A DNA stretch of 64,000 bases, from contig JBDWSF010000019.1 of NCBI GenBank assembly GCA_039985655.1, positions 28,695 to 92,694 of the forward strand, read 5' to 3'. Position numbers and translations under genes: made by a program. This DNA comes from Postechiella sp039985655 (GTDB taxonomy: Bacteria > Bacteroidota > Bacteroidia > Flavobacteriales > Flavobacteriaceae). Position 1 is the stretch's first letter; every line of letters begins with the position of its first letter. The notes beneath the pieces were generated by a model that worked only from the letters and a program-made list of their open reading frames with translations, was not told the DNA's origin and ran no database searches. Below, in pieces: positions 24,534 through 33,585 of the stretch.

Positions 24534-27368
24534 TTGAAATTACGTTTAGTAAGTTACTTGGTACTATTTTTTGTTAGCACGATGGCTTTTGGTCAAAATA
24601 AAATTGATTTAGAAGCTTACTTTGATGTGGATATTCGCCAAATTAAAATATCTCAAACCATTGAATATTATAATGATTCTAATGACGAATTAAACACCAT
24701 CTATTTAAATGATTGGAATAATAGTTACGCTACCAAAAGCACACCGTTAGCGAAACGGTTGGCGGACGAATACAATAACAAATTCCACCTTGCAAAAAAC
24801 GAAGACCGAGGATATTCTGTTATCGCTTCTATTAAACAAAAAAAGCAAGACCTCATATTTCAACAAATAAAAAACCAAATAGACATTATTAAAGTTGAAT
24901 TAGCTCAACCGGTTAAGCCTAACACATCTTATACCATCAATCTAGAATATACCGTTAAAATTCCTAAAGATAAATTTACGAGTTACGGAATAACAACCGA
25001 AGGTAATTTCAACCTAAGGTATTGGTACATAACTCCTGCTGTTTATAATGGGGCATGGCAATATTATAGTAATAAAAACTTAGATGATTTATTTATTCCT
25101 AAATCTGATATTACATTAAAAATAGAATATCCAAAAGAATATAAAATTACTTCCGAATTAAACATTATTGAGTCGATAGAACACACAAACAATCAAATCG
25201 TTACGCTTCACGGAAAAGACAGAGTCAATAACAAGCTTTTTTTAAGTAAAGCATCAAAATACAAATCACTTAAAAGCGAGAAACTTGATGTTATATCTGA
25301 TGTTACTGATAACAATTTAGAATTAATTGATAGGGTTTTAATTTCTGAAAGAATAAATGATTATATATTTAAAAACCTTGGCGATTATCCACACGAGAAA
25401 ATACTTTTAACTGAAATTGATAATGAAAAAGATCCCGTTTATGGTTTAAATTTTTTACCAAATTTTATACAACCATATCCTGATAACTTCAAATACGAGC
25501 TAAAACTATTAAAACTTACACTTCATAATTATCTTGAAAATACACTTCTAATAAACCCACGAAAAGATCAGTGGTTAACCGACGGTATTCAAACTTACTA
25601 TTTAATAAAATATGTAGAAGAAAACTATCCAGATATGAAGTTTTTAGGGACTTTGTCCAATTTTTGGGGCGTACGTTCTTTTCATGCAGCAGATTTAAAT
25701 TATAACGACAAATACACTTTGGCGTTTATGATTATGGCTAGAACAAATAGAGATCAACCATTAAGCATGCAAAAAGATTCTCTTTTAAAATTCAATAAAA
25801 ATATTTCGGGAAAATATAAAGCAGGTATAGGACTTAAATATTTAGACGATTTTATAAATCATGATGTTATAGAAACGTCTATTAAATCTTTTTTAGAAAA
25901 AACAAAACTTAAAGAAACAAACACCAAAGATTTTGAAAGACACATTAAATCTAAAACGGATAAGAATGTAGATTGGTTTTTTAGTGATTATCTTAAAACA
26001 AGAAAAAAGATAGATTTCAAAATTAAAAATGTTTCAAAAAGTGATGATTCTATAACGCTTACTATAAAAAATAAGCGTAAAAACAACATGCCTATATCGT
26101 TATTCTCATTAAAGAATGATAGTATTGTGTCCAAATTATGGGTTGAAAATATTAATAACGAAAAAACAATTACTATACCTAGGAACGATAGTGACAAATT
26201 AGTTTTAAACTATAACAATGCGGTACCTGAGTATAACTTAAGAGATAACTGGAAATCACTAAAAGGCTTCTTCTTTAATAATAAACCAGTGCAATTCAGA
26301 CTTTTTAAAGACGTTGAAGATCCGTATTACAATCAAATATTTTTTATGCCCATTGCCGAATTCAATAATATTTATGACGGTATAACCTTGGGAACTCGAG
26401 TTTATAACACCACACTTTTAAGAAAAAAACTGTTTTATAAACTAGAACCAAAGTATTCTTTAAAATCAAGATCGCTCACTGGTTCTGTTGCAGCATCATT
26501 CTCTCATAATATAGAAAACAGCAACCTGTATTTAATAAATTATGGTATTGGTGGTAGCTATAGTTCATATGCTGAAGATTCATTCGTTAGAAAAATCACC
26601 CCCTCTATAAGATTTAGATTTAGACAGGATAACGATTTTAGATCTAATAAAAAAGAATCTATATTTGTCAGGTATGTAGATATAAAACGAAACGAATCTC
26701 CTTTAATTATAGCAACAACTTCGCAACCTGATTACTCTATATTTAATGCACGTTATATCAAATCGAACGATAATCTAATAAACTTTAGCAGATGGTATAC
26801 CGATTTTCAAATAGGAAAAAACTTTAGCAAAGTAGCCTTAAATTACGAATACCGTCGTTTATTTGAAAGCAACAGACAATTCAATTTTCGTGTGTTTGCA
26901 GGCACTTTTCTTAGTAATAACAATGATGCAAGCTCAAGAGACTACTTTAGCTTTGCTCTAGATAGACCAACCGATTATTTATTTGATTACCCTTATTTAG
27001 GCCGATCTGAAGATTCTGGTATATTTAGTCAACAATACATTACAGCAGAAGGCGGATTTAAATCTAAGCTAGAAACACCGTTTGCAAACCAATGGATTAC
27101 TACCATAAACGCAAGTACAACCTTGTGGAAATATATTCTCGCTTATGGAGACGTTGGGTTTCTAAAGAATAAATCTAACAACCCAAAGTTTGTATACGAC
27201 TCTGGAGTTAGAGTCAATTTAGTTACCGATTATTTTGAAATTTACTTCCCAATCTACTCCAATCTTGGATGGGAAATTGGGCAACCAAAATACAGTCAAA
27301 ATATTCGATTTAAATTCACTTTAGATCCGCAAGCATTACTTGGTCTTTTTAGAAGAAAATGGTATTAA
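24534..27368 (+). CDS. M1 aminopeptidase-like protein with lost zinc site and C-terminal beta-barrel
   Basis: 944-residue exported protein. The signal peptide MKLRLVSYLVLFFVSTMAFGQ follows a TTG start at 24534 (the nearby ATG at 24519 runs into a stop). Residues about 25-240 look like the M1 N-terminal beta domain and 260-470 like the gluzincin catalytic domain. At the expected HExxH position, however, the sequence is HNYLE (331-335), and the downstream W-L-x-E-G is WLTDG (Asp350). Zinc binding and catalysis are therefore probably lost. From about residue 610 the chain alternates short amphipathic strands to the last residues (FTLDPQALLGLFRRKWY), suggesting an outer-membrane beta-barrel. It may be an inactive peptidase scaffold on a barrel; its function is unknown. 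Confidence 0.75.
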   Translation: MKLRLVSYLVLFFVSTMAFGQNKIDLEAYFDVDIRQIKISQTIEYYNDSNDELNTIYLNDWNNSYATKSTPLAKRLADEYNNKFHLAKNEDRGYSVIASIKQKKQDLIFQQIKNQIDIIKVELAQPVKPNTSYTINLEYTVKIPKDKFTSYGITTEGNFNLRYWYITPAVYNGAWQYYSNKNLDDLFIPKSDITLKIEYPKEYKITSELNIIESIEHTNNQIVTLHGKDRVNNKLFLSKASKYKSLKSEKLDVISDVTDNNLELIDRVLISERINDYIFKNLGDYPHEKILLTEIDNEKDPVYGLNFLPNFIQPYPDNFKYELKLLKLTLHNYLENTLLINPRKDQWLTDGIQTYYLIKYVEENYPDMKFLGTLSNFWGVRSFHAADLNYNDKYTLAFMIMARTNRDQPLSMQKDSLLKFNKNISGKYKAGIGLKYLDDFINHDVIETSIKSFLEKTKLKETNTKDFERHIKSKTDKNVDWFFSDYLKTRKKIDFKIKNVSKSDDSITLTIKNKRKNNMPISLFSLKNDSIVSKLWVENINNEKTITIPRNDSDKLVLNYNNAVPEYNLRDNWKSLKGFFFNNKPVQFRLFKDVEDPYYNQIFFMPIAEFNNIYDGITLGTRVYNTTLLRKKLFYKLEPKYSLKSRSLTGSVAASFSHNIENSNLYLINYGIGGSYSSYAEDSFVRKITPSIRFRFRQDNDFRSNKKESIFVRYVDIKRNESPLIIATTSQPDYSIFNARYIKSNDNLINFSRWYTDFQIGKNFSKVALNYEYRRLFESNRQFNFRVFAGTFLSNNNDASSRDYFSFALDRPTDYLFDYPYLGRSEDSGIFSQQYITAEGGFKSKLETPFANQWITTINASTTLWKYILAYGDVGFLKNKSNNPKFVYDSGVRVNLVTDYFEIYFPIYSNLGWEIGQPKYSQNIRFKFTLDPQALLGLFRRKWY

Positions 27369-27487
27369 ATTAATCATATTATTGTTTTTTTTATTACAAA
27401 TCAATGTTTTTATTAAATTATTCTCATTTATACAACCTATTTAAATTATATCTTTAAAAATATCACAATATTTTGAAGATATAATAA

Positions 27488-27518
27488 TTGCTAAAATCAT
27501 AAACTTTGACTAACTTTG
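27488..27518 (+). promoter_or_regulatory. Bacteroidota-type promoter of the fused E1 gene
   Basis: TTG (27488-27490), 20 bases, TAACTTTG (27511-27518). The -7 box lies 22 bp before the ATG at 27541, and the spacing fits the phylum consensus. Confidence 0.6.
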
Positions 27519-27540
27519 TTGCACGTGAAACCCTATTAAC

Positions 27541-29952
27541 ATGCAAACCCTTCCTGATTCGAAAAACAACATATCATTTGATGACTTTAAAGCAGAAGTA
27601 TTAAATGATTATAGAATAGCTGTACAAAGCAGAGCATGTAGTTTATTAGGTCGAAGAGAAGTTCTAACTGGAAAAGCAAAGTTTGGCATTTTTGGTGATG
27701 GAAAAGAGGTGCCGCAATTAGCCATGGCAAAAGCCTTTAAAAAAGGAGATTGGCGGTCTGGTTATTATCGCGATCAAACGTTTATGATGGCGATTGGCGA
27801 ATTAACGGTAGAACAATTTTTTGCTGGGTTATATGCAAATACCGATTTAACTTTAGAACCCATGTCTGCAGGTCGCCAAATGGGTGGTCATTTTGTAACA
27901 CACAGTTTAAACGAAAATGGCGATTGGAACGATCTCACAAAACAATACAATTCTAGTGCAGACATTTCGCCTACAGCAGGACAAATGCCTCGCTTATTAG
28001 GCTTAGCACAAGCTTCAAAAATATATAGATTAGATAAAGATATTAACGCTTCCAAATTTTCTGTAAATGGAAATGAAGTCGCTTGGGGCACCATTGGCAA
28101 TGCTAGTACTAGCGAAGGTTTATTTTTTGAAACTATCAATGCAGCAGGAGTTTTACAAGTTCCTATGGTTGTTAGTGTTTGGGATGATGAATACGGTATT
28201 TCGGTACATGCAAGACATCAAACAACTAAAGAAAATATATCTGAAATATTAAAAGGGTTTCAACGTGACAGTGAGAATAAAGGGTATGAAATTCTTCGTG
28301 TAAAAGGATGGGATTATGCAAATATTGTTGAAACCTATCAAGAAGCAGCAAAAATTGCAAGGGAGGAATATGTTCCAGTTTTAATACATGTTTTAGAACT
28401 AACGCAACCTCAAGGACACTCTACTTCTGGCTCGCACGAACGCTACAAAAATAAAAAACGTTTGCTTTGGGAAAAAGAACGCGATTGTAATACAAAAATG
28501 CGTGCGTGGATTATAGAAAGCGGTATTGCATCAAACGAAGCGCTAACAGCAATAGAGAGGACTATAAAAAGAGAAGTTAAGCAAAGTAGAAATAAAGCTT
28601 GGGAAACGTTTGTAAAACCCGTTCAACAAGAACAAAAAAGTGTTTTATCTATTTTAAATAATGTAGCTGAGAAAAGCGTTAACGGTGTTTTTATTTCAAA
28701 ATTAAAAGACGATTTAACTAAAATAAACGAGCCCACTCGAAAAGAAATTTTAATGCATGCGAGAAAAGCATTAAGATATACTATCGGAGAAACAAACACA
28801 GAAAAACAGTTACTTTCAAATTGGATAGATACTTATTTTAAAGACATTCAGCCTAAATTTAGTTCACACCTTTATTGTGAAACAGATAAATCAGCCCTTA
28901 ATGTTAGTGAAATTAAACCCACTTACGATGACGAATTGCAACAAGTTGATGGTCGAATAATTATTAGAGATAATTTTGATGCCATTTTTCAAAAATACCC
29001 AGAAGCACTCATTTTTGGTGAAGACACAGGTAATATTGGCGATGTAAACCAAGGCTTAGAAGGTTTACAAGAAAAATATGGTGAGCAACGCGTTGCAGAT
29101 ACTGGTATTAGAGAAGCAACCATCATTGGACAAGGTATCGGTATGGCTCTAAGAGGACTCCGCCCTATTGCCGAAATTCAGTATTTAGACTATATGCTGT
29201 ATGCGTTACAAATTGTTAGTGACGATTTATCAACACTTCATTATAGAACCAAAGGAAGACAAAAAGCACCTTTAATTATAAGAACACGTGGTCATAGACT
29301 AGAAGGTATTTGGCACTCGGGCTCTCAAATGGGAGGCATCTTAAATTTAATACGTGGTGTTTATGTTTTGGTGCCTAGAAACATGACAAAAGCTGCAGGT
29401 TTTTACAATACATTATTACAAAGTGACGATCCAGCTCTTGTTGTAGAATGCCTTAACGGTTATAGATTAAAAGAAAACAGGCCAACCAATATGGGCAACT
29501 TTAAAACTCCTATTGGCGTGGTAGAAACGGTAAAAACGGGTAACGATATCACTTTAGTCTCTTACGGATCGACATTGCGTATTGTAGAACAAACAGCTAA
29601 AGAACTTACTAGTGTTGGTATTGATGTTGAAATTATAGATATACAATCTTTAATTCCTTTTGATTTGAAGCACGATATCTGCAAAAGTATAGCAAAAACA
29701 AATCGATTAATGATTATTGATGAAGATGTTCCTGGTGGAGCATCGGCATACATTTTAAATGAGATATTAAATACTCAAAACGCTTATCAATACTTAGATA
29801 GCCAACCAAAAACGTTAACCGCAAAAGCACATAGACCTGCATATGGTAATGACGGAGACTATTTCTCTAAACCGTCAGCCGAAGATATATTCGAAGCCGT
29901 TTATAGTGTTATGCATGAATCTAATGCAAATGAGTTTCCAAAATTGAGATAA
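27541..29952 (+). CDS. 2-oxoacid dehydrogenase E1, alpha and beta subunits fused
   Basis: 803-residue thiamine-diphosphate enzyme that decarboxylates a 2-oxoacid and passes the acyl group to lipoyl-E2. The N-terminal part (about 1-360) is E1-alpha (GRQMGGHFVTHS, WGTIGNASTSEGLFFETINA) and the C-terminal part (about 470-803) is E1-beta (FGEDTGNIGDVNQGLEGLQEKYG, RVADTGIREATIIGQGIGMALRG, IDEDVPGGASAYI). A linker of about 100 residues joins them. The family is closest to branched-chain 2-oxoacid dehydrogenases, which in Bacteroidota often come as such a fusion. In the cofactor motif the usual G-[DE]-G is GNA and the later N-N is D-D. E2 and E3 are not adjacent. Confidence 0.9.
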   Translation: MQTLPDSKNNISFDDFKAEVLNDYRIAVQSRACSLLGRREVLTGKAKFGIFGDGKEVPQLAMAKAFKKGDWRSGYYRDQTFMMAIGELTVEQFFAGLYANTDLTLEPMSAGRQMGGHFVTHSLNENGDWNDLTKQYNSSADISPTAGQMPRLLGLAQASKIYRLDKDINASKFSVNGNEVAWGTIGNASTSEGLFFETINAAGVLQVPMVVSVWDDEYGISVHARHQTTKENISEILKGFQRDSENKGYEILRVKGWDYANIVETYQEAAKIAREEYVPVLIHVLELTQPQGHSTSGSHERYKNKKRLLWEKERDCNTKMRAWIIESGIASNEALTAIERTIKREVKQSRNKAWETFVKPVQQEQKSVLSILNNVAEKSVNGVFISKLKDDLTKINEPTRKEILMHARKALRYTIGETNTEKQLLSNWIDTYFKDIQPKFSSHLYCETDKSALNVSEIKPTYDDELQQVDGRIIIRDNFDAIFQKYPEALIFGEDTGNIGDVNQGLEGLQEKYGEQRVADTGIREATIIGQGIGMALRGLRPIAEIQYLDYMLYALQIVSDDLSTLHYRTKGRQKAPLIIRTRGHRLEGIWHSGSQMGGILNLIRGVYVLVPRNMTKAAGFYNTLLQSDDPALVVECLNGYRLKENRPTNMGNFKTPIGVVETVKTGNDITLVSYGSTLRIVEQTAKELTSVGIDVEIIDIQSLIPFDLKHDICKSIAKTNRLMIIDEDVPGGASAYILNEILNTQNAYQYLDSQPKTLTAKAHRPAYGNDGDYFSKPSAEDIFEAVYSVMHESNANEFPKLR

Positions 29953-30067
29953 TAATTCTACTGTATATTTTATTGTTTGGCATGAGTTAATACGTGTTTA
30001 CCGAAATTTATTGCATTCATTTTACTATTGGTTTTCTTTTGATATCAAATAACTAAATTTGATTATT

Positions 30068-30793
30068 ATGAAAACACGCATCCTAATTTGTATAACTGCA
30101 CTAATACTTCTAAACTCTTGTATTGTAAATTCTTTATTTCCATTCTTCACACAAGATACTATTAGCTTTGAAAAAGCTTTTTTAGGTATTTGGGAAGATA
30201 AAAAAAACAAGAGTAATCGATGGATCGTTGCTTCTGTTGAAGACGTCTATCAAAATGCAAAAGATAAAGCAGAAGAAAAAGACATTGTTTCTTATAATAA
30301 ATATAAAAAAGGATACTATATTTTTTATGAAGAAAAAAGCGAAGATCGCACAACTGCTTTTTTAGCTATGCCCTTCAAAATAAACAATCAACTATTTCTT
30401 GACTTTATACCATTATTTTATGATATAAACAATACCTCTTTAGAATCTCATCATTTAGTACCAACCCATTCTTTAGTCAAATTTGATATCTTAGATAATA
30501 ATACTATTGATATAAAATGGTTCTCCTCCGATAAGTTAGAAGGATTAATTAAAAATAATAGAATCAAGATTAGTTATGAAAAAATTGATGTAAGCGGTGA
30601 TAAATATCTACTTACAGCGCCCTCAAATGAGTTACAAAAATTCATTAAAAAATATATGGTATCTAATGATGCTAATAAATGGAAAACAGATATAAAATTT
30701 AATTTAAAAAGAACCAAATCACCTGAAGAGTCATTAGATTTAATTAAAAAAATCATGAATGATAAAGCTGATTTAAGTGGTAAACATTTTTAA
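30068..30793 (+). CDS. Hypothetical lipoprotein upstream of a LytS/LytT pair
   Basis: 241-residue lipoprotein with lipobox ILLNSC (Cys18). I use the ATG at 30068; a TTG three codons upstream is in frame but unlikely. The mature part begins with a helix (ISFEKAFLGIWEDKKNK) and then strands such as YYIFYEEK, AFLAMPFKINNQLFLDFIP and VKFDILDNNTIDIKWFS, which suggest a small beta-sheet domain. No named family is recognised. It ends 6 bp before the histidine kinase gene, so it is probably co-transcribed with it and could be a periplasmic or surface input for that kinase (inference). Confidence 0.7.
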   Translation: MKTRILICITALILLNSCIVNSLFPFFTQDTISFEKAFLGIWEDKKNKSNRWIVASVEDVYQNAKDKAEEKDIVSYNKYKKGYYIFYEEKSEDRTTAFLAMPFKINNQLFLDFIPLFYDINNTSLESHHLVPTHSLVKFDILDNNTIDIKWFSSDKLEGLIKNNRIKISYEKIDVSGDKYLLTAPSNELQKFIKKYMVSNDANKWKTDIKFNLKRTKSPEESLDLIKKIMNDKADLSGKHF

Positions 30794-30799
30794 TCATAA

Positions 30800-31858
30800 A
30801 TGATAAACGTACATTCATACTTCTTAAAAGCAAACAATCACAACCCATGGATTTTTAACGGTATTTTGTGGTTTATATCATTTATCGTGCTATTATTTTC
30901 ATTTACAAAAAAAGTTCCTTTAAAAATAGACTATATATATACTAGTTGTTTTTTAGTAACTGTTATTATTCCATGTTTGATTAATTTATACATCTTAATT
31001 CCAAAACTTTTAAAACATGAAAAGTATAACATATACATCGTTTGTTTTCTTATAAATCTATTGTTTTTTTCTCAATTAAATATTTTGTTTTTTGATTATA
31101 TAATCGATTTTTTATTTCCCGAATTTTACTTTATATCATATCATTCAAGAACCAGTCTTATTATCATTTTTAGTATTTTTATAATTGCAACAACACTAAT
31201 AAAATTATCTGAAGATTGGTTTTATTTTAACAAAAATGAAAACAGAAATTTAAAATTAAAAAATCAACAAATTGAAAATCAATTATCAACTCTAAAATCT
31301 CAAATTAATCCTCATTTTTTATTCAATTCTTTAAACGTTATCTATGCCTTAGCCATTGAATCTAAAAATGAAACAAAAGACGCTATAATTCAATTATCAG
31401 ATATTTTACGCTATGTTATTTATGATTCTAACACCAAGTATGTCTTACTAAAAGATGAGCTTCTTTTAATACACAATTATATTAACTTTCAAAAGCTAAG
31501 ACAATATAAATCTACTGAGATTACTTTTAAAGAAACGATTCAAAACACGAACTACAAAATTCATCCTATGTTGCTCCTACCTTTAGTCGAAAACAGCTAT
31601 AAACATGGTATTGAGAACAACTTAAAAAACTCATTTTTAAACATTAATATACTTCAAAACAATGGTGTTTTTGAATTCAAAATAGAAAATAGTTACCAAG
31701 AATATTCTAATCAAGAGGAGAATGAACATTCAGGACTAGGACTGGCTAACATAAAAGAAAACCTAGACATTATATATCCAAACAAACACGAGTTAAACAT
31801 AACAAAAACCGAAAACACATTCTCTGTTTCTCTAAAACTAATAACAGATGACTATTAG
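30800..31858 (+). CDS. LytS-type sensor histidine kinase
   Basis: 352-residue inner-membrane kinase. Four hydrophobic segments lie at about residues 18-36, 47-69, 78-100 and 118-136. A short coiled-coil (LKLKNQQIENQLSTLKSQ) leads into the His_kinase domain with phosphoacceptor His172 in QINPHFLFNSLN. The ATPase part has N-box PLVENSYKHGIEN and G-box GLGLANIKENL. It partners with the LytTR regulator, whose start overlaps this gene by 11 bp. No extracytoplasmic sensor domain is visible, so the signal is probably sensed within the membrane or through the lipoprotein encoded just upstream. Confidence 0.92.
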   Translation: MINVHSYFLKANNHNPWIFNGILWFISFIVLLFSFTKKVPLKIDYIYTSCFLVTVIIPCLINLYILIPKLLKHEKYNIYIVCFLINLLFFSQLNILFFDYIIDFLFPEFYFISYHSRTSLIIIFSIFIIATTLIKLSEDWFYFNKNENRNLKLKNQQIENQLSTLKSQINPHFLFNSLNVIYALAIESKNETKDAIIQLSDILRYVIYDSNTKYVLLKDELLLIHNYINFQKLRQYKSTEITFKETIQNTNYKIHPMLLLPLVENSYKHGIENNLKNSFLNINILQNNGVFEFKIENSYQEYSNQEENEHSGLGLANIKENLDIIYPNKHELNITKTENTFSVSLKLITDDY

Positions 31859-32540
31859 ATGTTTAATTATAGATGATGAACCTTCGTCTCAAATTATTTT
31901 AAAAAACTTTATTAAAGATGTTGATTTTTTAGAATTATCCGGAACATGCAATAATGCCATTGAAGCTCTTGAAACATTACAAAACACAAATATTGATTTA
32001 CTTTTTTTAGATATAAAAATGCCTAAAATATCTGGATTATCATTTTACAAATCTCTACCAAATCCACCAAAAGTCATCTTCACTACTGCTTATCCTAAAT
32101 ATGCCATAGATGGCTTTGAAGTTAATGCTGTAGATTTTCTATTAAAACCTTTCGCTTTTGAGCGGTTTTTAACTGCGGTAAATAAAGTTTTAGAATTGAT
32201 TCCTAATACAAAAAATTTAATAGAGCCAGAATATTTACTAATAAAATCGAACAAAGTACTTCATAAAATAAGAACAGAAAACGTCATCTTTATTGAAGCT
32301 TTTGGTGATTATGTAAAAGTTCATTTAAAAGACACTTTTATTTTAACCAATAGTACCTTTACGTCAATTTTAAAAACGTTACCAGAGAAAAAATTTGTTC
32401 GAACGCATAAATCATTCGCTATTAATTCTGAAAAAGTAAATAGTATTAAAGGCAATCAAATCAATATGAATTCTTATAAAATTCCTATAGGACAAAAGTA
32501 TAAATCTAATTTTTTGAAATTTATTAATACCCCAACATAA
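31848..32540 (+). CDS. LytTR-family response regulator
   Basis: 230-residue cytoplasmic DNA-binding regulator. The receiver domain has the acidic pair IIDDE, phosphoacceptor Asp55 in LLFLDIKMPK and Lys100 in VDFLLKPF. The LytTR DNA-binding domain spans about 128-228 (LLIKSNKVLHKIRTENVIFIEAFGDYVKVHL, RTHKSFAINSEKVNSI). The start overlaps the kinase gene by 11 bp, typical of translational coupling. Likely targets are unknown; nearby genes are the first place to look. Confidence 0.93.
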   Translation: MTIRCLIIDDEPSSQIILKNFIKDVDFLELSGTCNNAIEALETLQNTNIDLLFLDIKMPKISGLSFYKSLPNPPKVIFTTAYPKYAIDGFEVNAVDFLLKPFAFERFLTAVNKVLELIPNTKNLIEPEYLLIKSNKVLHKIRTENVIFIEAFGDYVKVHLKDTFILTNSTFTSILKTLPEKKFVRTHKSFAINSEKVNSIKGNQINMNSYKIPIGQKYKSNFLKFINTPT

Positions 32541-32649
32541 AATTTATAAGTTAAGAGAAGGTTTATTATTTAGAACTTAAATAACAATATATTTACACTA
32601 ATCCTTTCATTATTACATTTTGAAAAGTTTTTATTTTATATTTATCTTC

Positions 32650-33120
32650 ATGAAAGCATACCCTTTAAAAGAAATCAAGCAAGAACTGAATCATCTGTCC
32701 TCCTCAGAACTTCAAGATTTATGCCTTCGGTTAAGTCGATTTAAAAAGGAAAACAAAGAACTACTCACCTATTTATTATTTGAAGCTTCAGATGAATCAG
32801 GCTATATTGAAAGCGTAAAACTACATATTGATGCCCAATTTGAATTGATCAATACTAAAAGTATATTTTACGTTAGAAAAAGTATGCGAAAAATTTTAAC
32901 GCATACTAAAAAATATATTCGATACTCTAAAAAGAAAGAAACAGAAATAGAATTACTTCTATATTTCTGTCAAAAACAAAAAGATTTCACCCCAAGCATA
33001 AAAAGAAGTACGCAATTGCAAAACATGTATACCCGCCAAATACTTTTAATAAAAAAAAGCATTTTAACATTACACGAAGACTTACAGTACGATTACAATT
33101 TGATTTTAGAAGATATGTAA
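32650..33120 (+). CDS. Conserved hypothetical helical protein
   Basis: 156-residue soluble, almost wholly helical, Lys-rich protein (SSSELQDLCLRLSRFKKENKELLTYLLFE, FYVRKSMRKILTHTKKYIRYSKKKETEIELLLYF). I chose the ATG at 32650 over an in-frame TTG at 32620 because the upstream residues are a run of Phe/Ile without a family pattern. The function is unknown; the charge suggests nucleic-acid or protein contacts. It lies 109 bp downstream of the LytTR gene on the same strand. Confidence 0.65.
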   Translation: MKAYPLKEIKQELNHLSSSELQDLCLRLSRFKKENKELLTYLLFEASDESGYIESVKLHIDAQFELINTKSIFYVRKSMRKILTHTKKYIRYSKKKETEIELLLYFCQKQKDFTPSIKRSTQLQNMYTRQILLIKKSILTLHEDLQYDYNLILEDM

Positions 33121-33585
33121 TTTATTTTTTTCATAAAAAAACATACTATATTCATAATTAATTGATTACAAATAAAAAAAAAGACAAAGGCCAATTGCAA
33201 AAGCTTATGTTAATACACAAATGAAAGTAACAGAAATATAAATTTCAGTTTACTATACACAGAGTTCATCAAGTAAACCCTTCTATAAAACGACTTATTC
33301 TCGTCTTAAAAATACTAATATCAATAGGTATTTCATTGCGTTTTGTTTCAGAATAAATCGCTCAAAAAGTAAAATAATTATATTCAATAATTTAACAACT
33401 AAAATGGTCTAAAAGAATAAAATTCATTATAATGAAATTTCATGTAACTAAATACTGAACTCTAATATTTTAAATAGATTGATTTTTTCGTTTTCTATCC
33501 TAATAATGAAGTTGTTGGTCGAAATTCCTCAACCCAAATACCAAGAAATATCTAAATTTATTTTAATAACGTTTAAACGTGTATT
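33121..33585. other. 465 bp AT-rich intergenic region upstream of the PNGase F-like gene
   Basis: No reading frame, repeat or terminator of note was seen on either strand. It presumably holds the promoter of the PNGase F-like gene; no clean TTTG/TAnnTTTG pair was identified. Confidence 0.45.
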
